DNA of 64,000 nucleotides from assembly GCA_946699065.1 (NCBI GenBank), contig CAMPDV010001182.1, forward strand, positions 1 through 64,000, in the 5' to 3' direction. The notes under the pieces were generated by a model, which did no database searches, was not told where the DNA came from, and saw only the letters and a list, made by a program, of their open reading frames with translations. A program made the position numbers and the translations under genes. Shown piece after piece: positions 9,843-23,405 of this stretch (the stretch's first letter is position 1; the number at the start of each line of letters is the position of its first letter). Source of the DNA: Loxodes magnus. Lineage: Eukaryota > Ciliophora > Karyorelictea > Loxodida > Loxodidae.

Positions 9843-10783
9843 GGAATTTCCAACCCCATCAGGAAGACAGTAGTCATGCTCCCTGCTGATTAAATATAAA
9901 AGTTGGGGTCGCCCAATTTTAGCGAGATTGGAAACTCGGATTTTCCAGGTTTTCCTCCTTTAACTTGCCTTGGTTCCATCTTAATCTTGTATATTGAACC
10001 ATCTGGATTGCAATACATTCTTTTCATTCTTGCTTCTTCTTTTTTCTTCTTTTGTTGTTCTTTTATCCATTAGTTTCTTTATTTCTCTATTAGAATTTCT
10101 AACCACTTCCGATAAAAATGTCATACGCTTCCACAGCAGAAGGCATTTCTTTTTTATTTTATAATTATTTTCCTTGATTTTTTTTGCTCTTTCTAGGCTT
10201 CAATTTCCATTTGTATAGCTCCAGTTTCGCTTTACTCTTTCTTAAAAGTTTACAATTTCTCTTCTACTTTTCCGAGTCTGTTATCCAGTTCAGTCTGTTT
10301 CTGAAGTTAATTTTAGGATTCGTTAGTTTTACTTTGTGAAATATTCCAAAAGGCGTTAAGATCTCTTTCCTAGGACATAAGTCTTGACTCAATTCCTTCT
10401 GCTAGGCCTAGCTTTGCCATCAGCATATCATTTTCCTTCTTCATCTCTTGACTTCTTCCTGGAGGTTCAGTACCACTTTGATGAGCTACTTCATGCTCAT
10501 CTGGCCAGAAGGGTTGAACTCTGATACCTCCTGGTGGAGAACAGACTTCATCTGTTCCTCGGTTTCCTCGCTTGAGGTTGGAGTTTCCGTGTGTATATTT
10601 TTCAAGGTTGGCTTTCGTTCGTTTTGCTAGATTCCAAGTTGTTAGTTCAGTGTTGGTTAAGTTTGTGATAGAGAAGATTGGTATGATTATTAAGACTTGG
10701 GTTCCTCCCTTCCTTTTTGGTTAGGAAGAGGTGGTATAGAAGCCTGACTTGAAAGCTTGGAGGATTTTGTTTATAGGAAACAT
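9843..10783 (-). CDS. Coiled-coil protein sharing its N-terminal module with the RT, copy 1
   Basis: It starts MFLQTKSSKLSSQASIPPLP at 10783. The Pro/Ser/Lys-rich, probably disordered first about 85 residues lead into EVSEFNPSGQMSMKQLIKVV and NLQEEVKRLKKENDML. This matches the RT N-terminus (EVLKLNPSKHMSIEQLIKVV, NLQEEVNKL). A second coiled coil (LKLAQKQTELDNRLGKVEEK), CFCCGS, and RMYCNPDGSIYKIK follow, and a conserved end GSMNYCLPDGVGNP lies over a hairpin. It is probably another non-LTR-type element or a duplicated ORF1-RT pair. A frame change near AFWNIS is shared by all copies. Function unknown. Confidence 0.6.
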
Positions 10784-12029
10784 AAATATAAAATGAAACT
10801 AAAAAAGTTTTGGTTTGAAGAATTTAATTAAATTTATTAAATAAGCTTAAAATATTTAAAGTATATAAGTAAGTTTAATTATTGAAAGCATTATGCTAAT
10901 TAATGATTAATTAAGTTAATTTAAAATAATTGAAGTAAAATAAGAAGAAAATCTCATTTGTTAAACTCCTCCCATATAAGTTAAAATAATTAATCTTGAA
11001 TTAATAAAGTTAAAATTAAATATAACTATTTTTTTATTTTTTAGTAGTTAAAAATAATTAATAATTGTCTCAGTTTGATTGGAAGTTAGTAAATAAAAAT
11101 ATTTTACTTTTTTTGCTATAAAATTAATTTAAAAATATTATTTAACTTCAAAAATCTACATAAAAAATGTTAAAGAAAAGGTTTTATATTAAAGCATATA
11201 TCCTTACAATAATAATTTTAATTTTATATTCTTAATAAAAAGGAAAATATTATTAAGATTAAATAATTGCTATTTCTATATTAAGCAGTTCATTTTAAAA
11301 TGTTTATAAATTTGGAGAAAATTTATATTTTAAAATTGTTTATTCATTTAAATTATGAAACAAGTTTAGAAGATAACATTTTTTAATATTGGCTATTACA
11401 TTTTATTTATTTAAAAGTTAGTTTTTTGTAACTAGCTTCTACATTTTTATGAACTAATTAATTAAAAATTATGTTAAAAATCTTATTCAAAACTTAGATA
11501 AATCAGCAAATAAAAATACAAAGAAAAGTGGAGAAAGAAAGTTTTAATTTTAGTAAAATATTGAAAATTAGAAATAGCACATAAACAAATAGGATTAATG
11601 TTTAATTATTAGTAGATTATGATGAGAATTACTAAACAATTTAAGTAATTTCCTTATTATTGTAGTCAATTATTAATTAAAAGTTTCTAAGATAAGAAAA
11701 TTATATGAGTCATTGTTTAATTATCAGAATACAAACTAGTAAAAGATAAATGTTAGTTTGGAAATATTAATTCATATAGAGTATAAAATTATTATAGTAA
11801 TTTAGTTAATTATTAAATTAATATTTTAATATAATAAATCTTAGAAAAAATACTTTAGTGTGGAAATCTTTTTATAAATAAGAAAAAATAGTATTTTTTA
11901 AATATAAAAATAATATAAATTAAAAAATATTTTAAATAACATAAAATTTTATTATTAATCCAAAAAGAATATTCTATTCAATTTAATTTTTACATAATTA
12001 AAATTTCATAAATAAAATAAATAAATTTG
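10784..12029. other. Long AT-rich spacer
   Basis: About 1.25 kb with no convincing ORF on either strand in either code. It separates the coiled-coil gene from the 3' terminus of the RT element. Equivalents are 25433-26688 and 40082-41331. Confidence 0.6.
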
Positions 12030-12066
12030 ATTATAGAGCGTGTAGCAACTCGTTGGTGCGCAGCTC
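12030..12066 (-). other. RT element 3' terminal hairpin, copy 1
   Basis: On the minus strand AGAGC...GCTCTATAAT closes the RT element. The same terminus recurs at 26689 and 41332, in a relic at 53778, and (as GAGC...GCTCCATAAT) at the end of the SINE-like element on the plus strand at 54736. Confidence 0.6.
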
Positions 12067-14815
12067 TTTCCATATCTCAATATATGTCCATTTCTTCAAG
12101 TAAGCCTTCAGGTAATAGAAATTCTTCTCTTATTAGTTACATATCTTCCTCATTTACCTCTATATTATCTCTTGTTCTTCTGTCTTCTACCTATCTACGC
12201 TTTATTAGATCTTTATTGCAAGCTTAATTTATTTTTTCTTACATATCTTACTAATTTTCATTTCTAATTAGTTTCTTCTTGATCAAACTTTTATACATTC
12301 ATTAAAAATTATCCTTTTCCTGCTCTATAATCTTTTCCTATTTCTTTTTTCCGTTCAATTTTCTTTTCTATATATCCTCTTTTCCTTTTTTTCTAATATA
12401 TTTAATCTTTTATAATCGAAATCAGCTTTAGCCTTTTTACTCTTCTTAGGGTTCTAATGAATTTCTTGAATTTGGCCGTACCTCATATTATATCAAATAG
12501 TTTCATTCCTTATTTCTCTACTCCTATTGCTCTAAGATTTCAGATACATTATTATCTTCCTTCTTTGTATTCTGAACAGTTTTATATGATATGCCTTTCT
12601 TTTTCTCTTGCATTATTACAGAAAGGGCATTGACTTGCCATAACTAGGTGTCTTTCTTTTAAGCATTCCTAGTTTCCCATTACATCTCGTTCTTATTCTA
12701 AATAGGGAAACATATTTCTTCTTTTCTATTTTTATTATATCTCAGGTAGTTGTGTGGTCCTACTACATATTCATCAAACCATGCTTTTCTATATTATAAT
12801 GTTGTTATCATTTACTCCAATCTTTCTCTATCTTCTACGTATACTCTATTTTCTCATATTGTGCAATTATGTTTTTCTAACCTTTTTAATTGTTATTATC
12901 ATCATCTATTAATATTTTTTTATCTTCAATTTTTAATTCTAATTTTATTGCTATGCAATATTATTCAAATATAAAATACTCTTCTTTACTTAGGTCGAAA
13001 ATAATCCGTCTATTGTTTTTCATTAGTTTCCTATTAATTTGCCTCTTAATCTCAACGCTTTTTTCATAGGTAATGTTTAAATTTACATAAACTGCAATTC
13101 GTATTCTAACATCTCATTTTTGCACTTAAAAAGGGGAGTCTATGATTGTTCGTAAAGATCTTCTCTATATTATTTCTAGTTGCTCCATCACTTATTTTCC
13201 TACAAATTATTCGCAATATGGGATCACTTCCGTCCAATAACTGAAAACTGAGCTTACGAAAGTTTTTATCATTGATCCTGCATTGTATGGTGTTAAATCC
13301 CTTATTCATTGTTATTTTTTCCCAATTTTCATGTTTGTATTTTTATGCTGCTTCTAGTCTATTCTTCATGCGTTTTCAAAACTGATGTTCTCTTCTATTA
13401 TATGATCTAGGTACTAAAAGGTCGTTACTCTTTATGATCCTTAGATTTCCCACCTCGATAGTATTTACAATATTTTCTCAGTTACTATTTTCTGCTGATT
13501 TTCATATCATTCATTTTGTTTTATCTTTCAATTTCCAATTTGTACTTTTCTGCCCATTATGGTTAAATTTTCGATTACTTCTTCTATATATTCCCATTCA
13601 CTTATAAAAGGCTAGGTCATCTGCGTATGCAAAATATCTTTATATATTTCTTATGTTCATCTCTCTTAGTTTTTATAGTATATCGTAGTTCCTAGCTATT
13701 AATCTTCCAAACTATGGAGAAGTCTTGCTTTATCAAGTTAAATAGTCTTGGCGACGTTATGCTTCCCTGTTTTAGTCCTTTATTTATCGCGAATTATTTT
13801 GCTATTTAATCATTGATTTTCATTTTAATTTCTTCTTCACAGTAGAAGTTTGCTAGCAGTTTAATTATCTATTCCGGTACTTTTAGATCGTTTAGGATTT
13901 ATCGTATATCCTTTTCTTTGCAACTGAGTTATAAGCTTTCTTAATAAAAACACTTAAAATTAAATTAGAATTAATTCAGATTATACAAATATAATCTTAG
14001 TTTTATTATTATTACTATAATTAAAATTGTTAAGGAGGCAGTAAACTTACGCATAAAATATATTTTCTAAATTTTATAAATCCTCAATCTGGTAATTCTT
14101 GTTTAATTCATACATTCCTTTCCTTTTAATAGTTTTTATTGCATTCCCTTCTTTAGATTTCTCCATTCTTATTGCAAAAAACTATTCTATTCTTTTTCTC
14201 TTGGATTCAATTTTTTTTGAAACTTCATGCAGTTTTTGTACAAGTGTCATGAACTATTAAGAAATAGATACTTTCTAGTCCCTTTTTTCTAGTTGCTTAA
14301 TATTCTATAATCTCTTTTACTTCAATATCCATATTGTCTCTAAGATTCTGTCAACTACAGTGGTTCTTCAAACTCTATTGGATACTTTCACCTTACTAGC
14401 TTTAGTCTTTAATACTCTATACTTAGGAACTTGTCTGACTGTATTACTCTCGCTGATAGGTCCATAAGGCGTCAATCTCCCTCTCCCAATTAGCCACTCT
14501 TTAATCAAATATATCTTAAAATCTGTGGTTGATTTACTTGTTAGCTTAATATTTTCTTAATGGAGCTTATTAACCTCTTCCTGGAGGTTCAAAACCACCT
14601 TGATGAGTTGTTCTATGCTCATATGTTTAGAAGGATTGAGTTTCTAAGACCTCCTAATGTAAGGTGGAATTCATCTATTTCTCGGTTTCTATTCTGAAGT
14701 TGACTTTATTGCATTATGGATCTTTTTCTACAGTTTTCATCTCCTCGTAGTTCAACTGATTTCCGGTACTCTACTTCCTTGAAGCGGCAAAGAATTCCCT
14801 TCTGAAGTCTGATAT
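12030..14815 (-). pseudogene. Non-LTR (LINE-type) reverse transcriptase, copy 1
   Basis: Same gene as 41332-44095, which reads more cleanly. Motif C (FAYADDLAFY, YADD at 13616-13627) and motif B (GLKQGS) are present. In motif A the catalytic Asp codon reads AAC (Asn) at 13928-13930, giving KAYNSV instead of KAYDSV, so this copy should be catalytically dead. The start codon at 14815 is also changed: ATA where the other units have ATG. The C-terminal CPFC...H...C finger lies near 12590-12630. Frameshifts are shared with the other copies. Confidence 0.8.
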
Positions 14816-15197
14816 CTTTTTCCAAATATTTATAACATAAAAATTCCAAATATTTAATAAGCACCATTAATTGAAAACTAATTTATTAACAGAACATAAA
14901 AAAATTTCACAATATTCATAGCTAAATTTATTTAATTAGAACATTCTTTTAGAAAATAAATATTTATAATTTTATTTTAAAGAAAAAAATTAAAATACTA
15001 TAAATAACTCTTAAAATTGTAATTAAGTCAACATTTTTGATAAAATAAATAGAAATGCTTTACTTTTCTTAAATACCTTCAAAATTAGAAAATATAAAAG
15101 CTTTTTCTTATTCTTTAATTTTATTTAGAAAATAAAAAGACTTTTAACTATAAATTATTTTATTAACTTTATAAATTGAAATATAAAATTTTTAAAA

Positions 15198-17463
15198 TCA
15201 TTATTTTAAGATTTCCTTTTCGCATTTATCAAAATTTCATTTTTATTTTCTTCTTGGTTTATGTTTAAACTATAATAAATTGATTCTTAATTTTCCAAAA
15301 AACAATTATCTTAATTCTTTTAAATTTTCCTAATCATAAACTTACTCTATTTATTATTTTTGGCTCCCATTTCTTGATATTTTAATTTTATTATTCTTGC
15401 TAAAGTTATTAATTTTTTATCATCTATATAGCTTATAAAAATTCTTAAGCACTAGGTCTTTCTTGTCAATTAAAACTCAAGCATTTCTTTAACAATTACT
15501 CCAACTCGATATTTTGTTTTATCTCGTTACAAAACTCAGGTATTTTCTTCTCATTCCAATACTTTATTTCTTAAGTTCTACATATTTAAATCATTTGGCC
15601 AAAGTTAACCTTCATTTAATATTTCTATCGCTATACAAGCCAAAGCTCATATATCACTTTATTTGTAAAAACTTATAATTAAATTACTCTGGAGCCATTC
15701 ATTACACTGTCCCTCTCCCTTATTCCGTAAAATCTATCACGCTATTTCTTGATAAACCTAAATCTGCTATTTTAGGAAGATCGTTTTCGTTAAGTAAAAT
15801 ATTTTATGATTTCAAATCTCTATGAATCAAGTTAGAATTGTGAATGGCATTTACTCCTTCTGCTATTTAATAAATCAATTTTATACTTCTTCTCATATCT
15901 AATTTTTTAATCTTTAGTATCTCAAAATAGTTATTTGCTTTATAGTATATTTGTAAAGATTTCCTTTTTACTAAAAATTAGTGATAGTACAAAGAATATA
16001 ATTTTCTTCATCACTTGTATCAAATGCAACTCCTAATAATCTTAGAACTCTATGGCTATTAACAGAGAGAAGAGATTAACACTCTAAATAAAAGTCATTA
16101 ATAATCTATTATTAAGTAATTCCTCGTCTTTATGTCATAACTTTGAGAGCATAATCAAGTCCTTAAATGTTTATTTTGTAAACAATAGCTTATCCGCCTT
16201 TTTCCAATGATTTGTAGAGAGTTAAGAAATTTTGAATTAGGAATGAGATCTTAGTACTTTCAGATTCTAAATTTAAGAATTAGATTAATCACCTGCTCCA
16301 TTTTTTTTCCAATAAGCTAAGAATATCATTGAATGTATATTAAATGTTTTATTTTTCAAATTTATTTTTAAACAAGGTTGAATTTCTTGTAACATTTTAT
16401 CATTTTTTATATTTTAAATTTATTCTTTTTAAACATTTTTAGGATTTTCTTCTAATACAAGATCATTCTAAATGTTTTGCTTCTAAATATCTTCTTCATT
16501 TTTTTATTTAAAATTAACTAGTTATTAGTTGAGAAATTCTATTCTACTACTATTAATTTTTAAATTAAAGTCTTATCTTATTTTATTTATTCATTTGATA
16601 TTTAAATTTGTTATTCTTTTGCATTTAGTTGAACTTATTTTTCTTAAATCGATTTAATTTGCTCATTAAATATATTTTTATTTTTGTTCATTTTAGGTAT
16701 ACTAAATAGCTTCTTATTAATCAATTTATAATTTATGGATTTTATTTATTTTTGTGTTTTCTTCAATATTTCTTATATTTAATTCTAAATTTTCTTATTT
16801 ATCTATACTTTCATTTTTAATTATTTAAGCAAATATATTTATTATTTTTGCACTTATCTTATTTAATTCTTCAATTTCGAATTCAACTTTTATCTATAAT
16901 TATTCAATGCAGTTAAAATCAAAACTTTACTCTATTTATAATATATTTTCACTTTTATTTTTTATGGGCTAAGATTCATAATTATTTTACCAATCAATTC
17001 AGTTGATCTATTTACTGTTGAAGAGTGGTTTGATTTAATTACATTTCTTAATAAAACTTCGTCAAATAGTTTTATAACTTATTCAGTTAATAAGTCTTTA
17101 TTCTTATTATATCTAATTTATTATTCTTTCATATTTTAGTCTGGTAATTTATATTTTCTCTATTGTTTCTTTGCAGTTTGGTTTCTCTTTATTATTCATT
17201 TTTTTTATTTTCTAATCATTCTTGTTCTTTTAAAATTAAGAAATAAGGATTGCTTTCAATTGCTAATTTGCATTAAAAACATTCTTTTGATAAAATTTCA
17301 TTTCATTTATTTTCAATACAATTTTAGCAAATATAGAGTCCACATCATCATTTTTTAAGCTTTTCTCTTACTTTTATCAAATTCTTTTTTACAAAAAGAG
17401 CATTTAGGAAGATTTTCCATTACTTAATTTAAATATAAATAATTATTTGAAATCAAAATACAT
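15198..17463 (-). CDS. RING-coiled coil-protein kinase, copy 2
   Basis: Stop TGA at 15198-15200, start ATG at 17463. The kinase motifs match copy 4. It has several frame-breaking indels (for example extra A/T in homopolymers near 15670, 16300 and 16560). Its N-terminal codons differ (the CCTCAAAATCAT part is reduced), and the segment near 15880-15960 belongs to the variant shared with copy 3 (TTCTTCTCATATC), not to the copies 1/4/5 variant. Confidence 0.78.
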
Positions 17464-18230
17464 AAAAATAAATAAATAATATAGAATACTATTATATTTA
17501 CATTAAAAATAAAATATTTTAAATTAAATTTAAAAAAACTTTTGTTTGCTTAAAATAGAAAAGAAATCTCATGTTATTATTTACCAAAAATATGCTAAAT
17601 ACAGTCAGCTTAGTTGCAGGATTTATCTTCACCACCAAATCCTATGAACTGCAAAGCTTAGTTGATACTCTTTAATTTAATACAGCCCATATTAATGATT
17701 AAGTTCCGCTCGTCCTTATCGAAGTATACTCCGATTTTAAAAACTAAATACTTATCTCCAAAAAATTGTCCAAATAACTCCCATGATAAAAGATTTGAAG
17801 GGTTGAAATTCCATAAGCTTGATATTTAAATATTAAAAGTAATTAATTAATTAAAATAAAAGCTTATCTATATTAGATTAAAAAACTAAATTAAAACACA
17901 ATTATATAAATGATAGTATTATACGTAAAAAGAATATAAATAAATATATTAATACTCAATAACTATTTTTGTGTACTTATTTTTTCTCTAATTCCTTTTA
18001 ATTTTATTAAAAGTTTTAAAAAATAAAAATGGGAATATCAAATTTTTAAAATGACTTCTTCAGTCTTAATATTATATTAAAAATCTTTTATACTAAAAGA
18101 TATTTAAATTAAATTAAAAATTTACTATTTTAGATTAATTAAAATATTAAATAGTACGAAGAATATCATAATCAATAAATTAAAAACGTTACACTTAAAA
18201 AATTACTTTAATAAGTTTAAAAATAAATAA

Positions 18231-19034
18231 TAATAATATATACTTAATTGTTTAAAGTTTTTGCTCTCCCTGGGCTTTCAACCAGGTACCTACAGTCATT
18301 TTTTATACGTGGTAGGTTATCTCTAATAGCTATTTTTAGTTCTCGCTAAAAATTTTCTATTTATAAATTCCATCTTTCGTTATTCAGAGTTTATTGAGGT
18401 TTCTTCATGTTCTTCGTTCTTCTCTTATTTGGAGTTTTCTCTCAAACTCAGCATTTTCGTAGAATGTGATTATTCGCCTTACAGTATCAGCAGTTTTTGG
18501 GTCTATTTTTCTTAAATTTTCTTCTAAAAAACTTTTTTTCCAGTTTCTCTATTCTCATTTATAAGTTTATATCAATTTTTCTTCTTGTTTCAATTACTAG
18601 TCAGTTAATTTATTCTTTTTCTATAATCATGTTCTATTATTAACTAACTATGGATTGCGATTGTTCATAAGTTATAATTCTGTTTACTAAGTTATTTTAG
18701 ATTAGCTGACGAAGTAGTATTAATAATTCATTATTTTGGTCGTCAATACCGTTCATTAATTCCCTTATTTTTTCCCCTTGATTGTAAATTGTTTCTTCGT
18801 ATTTTTGGATTAGTTTTTTCATTTGATCTAACTGACTTTAGAGTTTTTTATCAGTTTCACTCTTAGATTCCTGAATATCGATTGGTCCGACCATAACTTT
18901 TCCTTCAGAAGAAGAACTTGAATCCTCTTTTTGCTGTTAAATTTTCCGGTTTATCTTCTTAAGTTTCTTAGTTAATTGTTTGAGAGGACGAACAGATAAT
19001 TCCATTTGTTTTCTAAAATATTGCTTATTAGACT
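18231..19034 (-). mobile_element. Short non-LTR-type retroelement, unit copy 2
   Basis: Flanked by the 19-bp direct repeats at 18212-18230 and 19035-19053. Full CCTGG/CCAGG terminal hairpin at 18269-18286. The ORF starts at 19005; an extra G near 18987 alters the N-terminal frame relative to the other copies. One hairpin module upstream of the terminal hairpin. Confidence 0.8.
18247..19005 (-). pseudogene. Coiled-coil protein of the short retroelement, copy 2
   Basis: Homologue of the intact ORF at 61654-62369, with the same KEDSSSSSEGK and coiled-coil segments. It is frame-disrupted near the N-terminus and by homopolymer indels. Confidence 0.55.
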
Positions 19035-19325
19035 TAAGTTTAAAAATAAATAAAAGTTTAATTTATTAAAATTTACTTTTTATTTTTAAAAATTATTCAA
19101 GAATTATGAGTGAAATCTGAATCCCTTTTGAAATATGCTATAAAGATTAATTAATTAAATCTATTATTTTTGCTTTTGAATCAAAAAAATAGATTAAATA
19201 TTAAAGAATTTGCAAAAATAGATTTCTAAAATAGAATTTAATATAGAGGAGTTAACAGGGTGAAAATAGATAAAATCGAAATATATAATCAGGAGAGCAA
19301 ATGGATTTAATATAATATAGAAAAA

Positions 19326-20024
19326 ATGAACAAATTCTTGCAATAAGTCTCTTCTTAAAAGGATTCATCTTAGTCAAAATATGATTAATAAAAATTACTT
19401 TAAGAACTTTAAGTTATGCAATTAGAAAATTTTTAAACTCCTAAGAAAAGTATAAGAACTAGAAAGAAAAAATAGAATATCTGATAATTAACTCACAAGA
19501 GAACTAAATTTAAAATAAACAGTCAGGAAATATCAGAATAGATAAAGTTAGGAGAAAAATTCAACCAATTCGCAGAGTTAACAGAAGCATATTCTTATAA
19601 AAAATATAAGTGAATGATACGATGGATGTTGAGCAACAGCCCATAGCAACTTTCGTTCCTTATCGGATAATAATGAGATCCTGGTACTTGCAAGCGGCCA
19701 GAGCGCAAAGTAAGAAGATGCTTCTAATTTTAATTAAAAAAAATAATAAAAAACTAATGGGAAAAATATTTTCAGGATCTATTGCAACTAAGAAGGTAAA
19801 CTGTATAGAAATAAATACTAACAACTAAAGAGTAAAGCTTCTTATATCTAATAGACGGTTAATAAAAAGTGACTGAGACTCGACCTATCGGAAAAGATTA
19901 GAAATAGCAATCTAAAAATAACCAAGACTTATGATGGAAAAAATCCAAACAGATTTGATACTTATACTTTAAACTTAAAGGTGATTAACCTAAAAAAACG
20001 CAGAGGCACTATAATCTATTATTT
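19326..20024 (+). CDS. Coiled-coil protein with decayed zinc knuckle, copy 2
   Basis: As 4696-5385. MDVEQQPIATFVPYRI reads directly from 19622. An extra T in the knuckle (TGGTACTTGCAAGCGG) shifts the frame exactly where Cys should follow Tyr. The downstream YCN motif is partly out of frame. Confidence 0.55.
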
Positions 20025-21560
20025 TATTTATATTTCTAAATATAAAAAAGATTTACAAAATATTTCAAAAATTTTAGATTTTAAATAAATACTTAAAATG
20101 TTTATAGAGTTACATAAAATAATAAATAAAATTATCGTAATAAGATAAAATAATATAATTAGATAAAATACATAGAATTACACAGAAGAAAAATAGCGAT
20201 ATGAAATCTAACTAATAATTTTGACTCAGAAGGTATAAATGATTTACCGTAATTTAAAAAGAAATGTTTTAATTAATTGCTATAAAGCATAATTATTGAT
20301 AATATTTGGGTATATATTAATTTATTAAAGAATGATAATTAAAACAATTTTGATGTCTAATTTATAGACTCTCTTTGTAAATAAAAATATTAAATTGCAA
20401 AGATTATTTATTTATAAATAAGTATGTTAAATTCTAATAAATATTTCATATATAAAATTTTTAGCAAGTAACTTATATAATTTTATTTAGACGAATAATT
20501 AAGAAAAAAGTACTAAAATGTTATAAGTAAAATAAAAGATGTAAGACAAAAGAGTAAATAAAAAGCACTATAAAATTTGCTTTTATGATGTTTTCTAATT
20601 ATTTTATAAAAGTTAGTAATTAATATAAAAAATGAATATAAAATTTAAATTAAAGTTAGCATTTTGATTAGAAATTATTAATTTTAAACCTAATTTTTAA
20701 TATAAGTTTAAAGTTACTTAGATAAAAATAAATAGTTAGATTTTTTAATTTTGTAAATTATTTTGAAAGTTAAACATTAATTTTGTTTACTTTTATATCG
20801 AGATAAATTATTTTAACATATAAAAAATTACTTTTAATAGAATATAAGTTTGTCTGCAATATTAATTAATGCTATGACAAATTTTTGATTAAACATTAAA
20901 AATTAGAATTTAAAAACATTTTTTAAGTTTAACTATCTTAAATATGTCTTATTTAAAAAAATAAAAAAGTTGTGAATATCTTTATAAATAATGGCTTTTT
21001 CTAATCTAATAAATAGATTGATTTATATTAAGTTTTAAATATTAATGCATTTATTTTAATTTTGATTCCATTAATTGATTGAAATATTATTTTTGCTATT
21101 TTAATTAAGCAAATTAATTTTAGATGATTATAAATAAAAAATATAAACTTTATAAATAATTTATAAACTTATTTAACTTCTAAATCTATTATTCTAGTAT
21201 TTTAAAATTTAACTTTTTTAAATAATTTCTTATAATTGTAAATAAAATTTATAGATTTTTATTCTTAGAAACATTAAACTAAACGAGAAAGTTTATCTTT
21301 TAAATGCTTTAAATATACTTATAGCTAATTACAGTACGTTATAGTAAAAACTTCTAAATATTTTTTATAATATTGTTTGTAATTGAAAATATATACTTAA
21401 ATTTTTAATTACTTATATCTATTTAGTTTACATATAAGCTTAGTTTCTTTAAAACATTTTTATTATTAATGATATATTATTTTTATCAAAATACCACTTT
21501 TAAGTTACCTTTCTAAATCTTAAAATATCTTATATGCTTTTTTATTTTATTATACTTAAA

Positions 21561-21908
21561 ATGGATCCAAAGAAGTCAATTGCATAAAGTATATAAAACT
21601 ATTAACAATAAGAAAAACTCATAGACATTTACTCCTTAGAAGCATAACTAAAAATATTAGAATATGTTGAAGATTTAGTCAATTAATAAATCGAGATAGA
21701 TCGCTGGCTAATTTGCTATTTTATCTCAAAATGAGAATACTACGATTAAAACAGAAATCAATCTTAAACATTATATCATCTAGTTTTAACTAAAAACTGT
21801 AAAAATAAGAGTAAAAATATACAGAAATGTCAAATGCGCTCTAATTAGGAATCTATTTTTCTAATTTTTAAAAAGATCTAAGGAAATAGTACCGCAGGTT
21901 AAAGCAGC
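21561..21908 (+). pseudogene. MDPKKS gene, truncated, copy 2
   Basis: Open from ATG (MDPKKSIAQSIQNY) with TAR as Gln until the TA junction with the minus-strand element at about 21908. It lacks the 497-bp segment present in copy 4. Confidence 0.6.
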
Positions 21909-21911
21909 TAC

Positions 21912-22705
21912 TTTTCATGGATTTTCAAGCCATTCTAATTATCCATTTTTATCGAGGTTAAGTTCCCGATTTATTTTTATGTGGATTGTTATACCACTTC
22001 CCTCCATCTGACTGAGACTGATTCTATATCCAATCTTTTTTTGATTCTATTCTTATTTATGAAAATTCTTGTTATTTTTCTTCAGATTATTTAGTTCTCT
22101 TGTCTTTTAAATCTTTTAAATCTTCTATAGCCAGAACAGTGCTTTATTAGATTTTGGGAAGAATTGCAACATAAGCGTCTGTTTATTTTTATTTTGGAAC
22201 ATTTAATACACTAATTTTTCCAATCTTCTTACTATTTAAATTCTTTCAAATTCTTTTAAATTATCTAATTGAATAAAGTGATATCAGTCTTTATTTCTTC
22301 AGTAAGCATAGAAACTTCTTCTAGTTGTTTTATAATTAACATCACAACAGTTCTTCTGTTAAAACTTTGCTTTGAACAAATTACTTCCATAATCATGTTA
22401 TTTCTAAAGACAGTTGTTTAGTATGTCATTAGTTCTCTTATTCTATCTTAAAGAATGTAAAATACCTCATCAATCTTGCTGAAATCTTTATTCATTTTGT
22501 CTTATATTGATATTTGAATTCATTTTCCCTATTATATTATTAAAATTACTCTTAATTTCCATATAATCACTTCCTCTGATATGATAACGAAGATTCAGAT
22601 AATTTTTATTTCTTCCTGCCTAATTTATCTCATAGCCTTTCTTTGTATATTTTTTGATGTTTTTTCGCTCTTTTTTTCCTTTTAATTTATGAATGAATTA
22701 ACTTA
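21912..22705 (-). mobile_element. Second coiled-coil element, copy 2
   Basis: Same arrangement as 7268-8060, with hairpin 21917-21933. The coiled coil MNKDFSKIDEVFYILQDRIR reads in frame here. The 5' limit is approximate. Confidence 0.5.
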
Positions 22706-22730
22706 CGAGATTTTACCTTTATTTGGTTAA

Positions 22731-23405
22731 TCACAAATCAAAGGTTAAAGTTAAATAAAAGAGACTTCATATTTGCTGGATCTTGTTTATCATACGTTCT
22801 AAGGATTTTTAATCTATTTTTTCTGAGAGCTTCTAATAGATCGATTCCCATTCCTTTCTTATTAAATTCGTTAATTGCATGCTATATGTTTGGAGCTTCT
22901 TTGATTAGCTGGAGGTATTTTTTTCCTGTATAGTTTACCGTCTTGATTACAATAGATCCTGAATATATTTTCCTATTAGTTTTCTACTATTTTCTTTTTT
23001 TATTAGATCTGGAAGCAGCTTCTAACTTTGTGCTCTGGTTGCTTGCAGTATCAACATCTCATTAATTTTCCGATACGGAATATAATTTGTTGTAGGCTGT
23101 TGCTCTACATCCATGGGATCATTCATCTCCATTTTTTGCAATAATATGCTTTCAGTTAACTCTGCGAATTGATTAAATTTAGTTTCTAATTATTCTATCC
23201 TGATAATTCCTAGCTATTTATTTTTCAATTTTTATGAGTTAATCATCAAGTGTTCAATTTTTCTTTCTAGTTCTTGTACAGTAACTTAAATTAAAAAATT
23301 TTCTAATTGCATGACTTGGAGTTCTTAAAGTATTTTTTTATTAATCGTAGCTTGACTAAGATGATTCCTTTTGAGAAGAGATGTTTTGCAAGTAGTTTTT
23401 CCGTT
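22731..23405 (-). CDS. Gag-like CCHC protein, copy 2
   Basis: Knuckle CWYCKQPEHKVRSC at 23015-23056 is intact (CX2CX4HX4C), with QP where copy 1 has IS. The motif order is as in copy 1: coiled coil, NDPMDVEQQP, knuckle, YCNQDGKLYRKK, basic tail. Small indels near 22875 and 22918 interrupt the tail. Confidence 0.65.

Larger units (their letters stand above)
1..14622. repeat. 14.6-kb tandem unit, copy 1
   Basis: First complete unit of a direct head-to-tail array. The phrase ATGTTTAGAAGGATTGAG opens the window and recurs at 14623, 29276 and 43894, giving periods of 14622, 14653 and 14618. All genes and spacers recur in the same order and strand. Differences between copies are mostly single-base indels in A/T runs, plus a few clustered substitutions. 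The chosen start is arbitrary and falls inside the reverse-transcriptase gene. A natural unit boundary cannot be placed. Confidence 0.95.
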
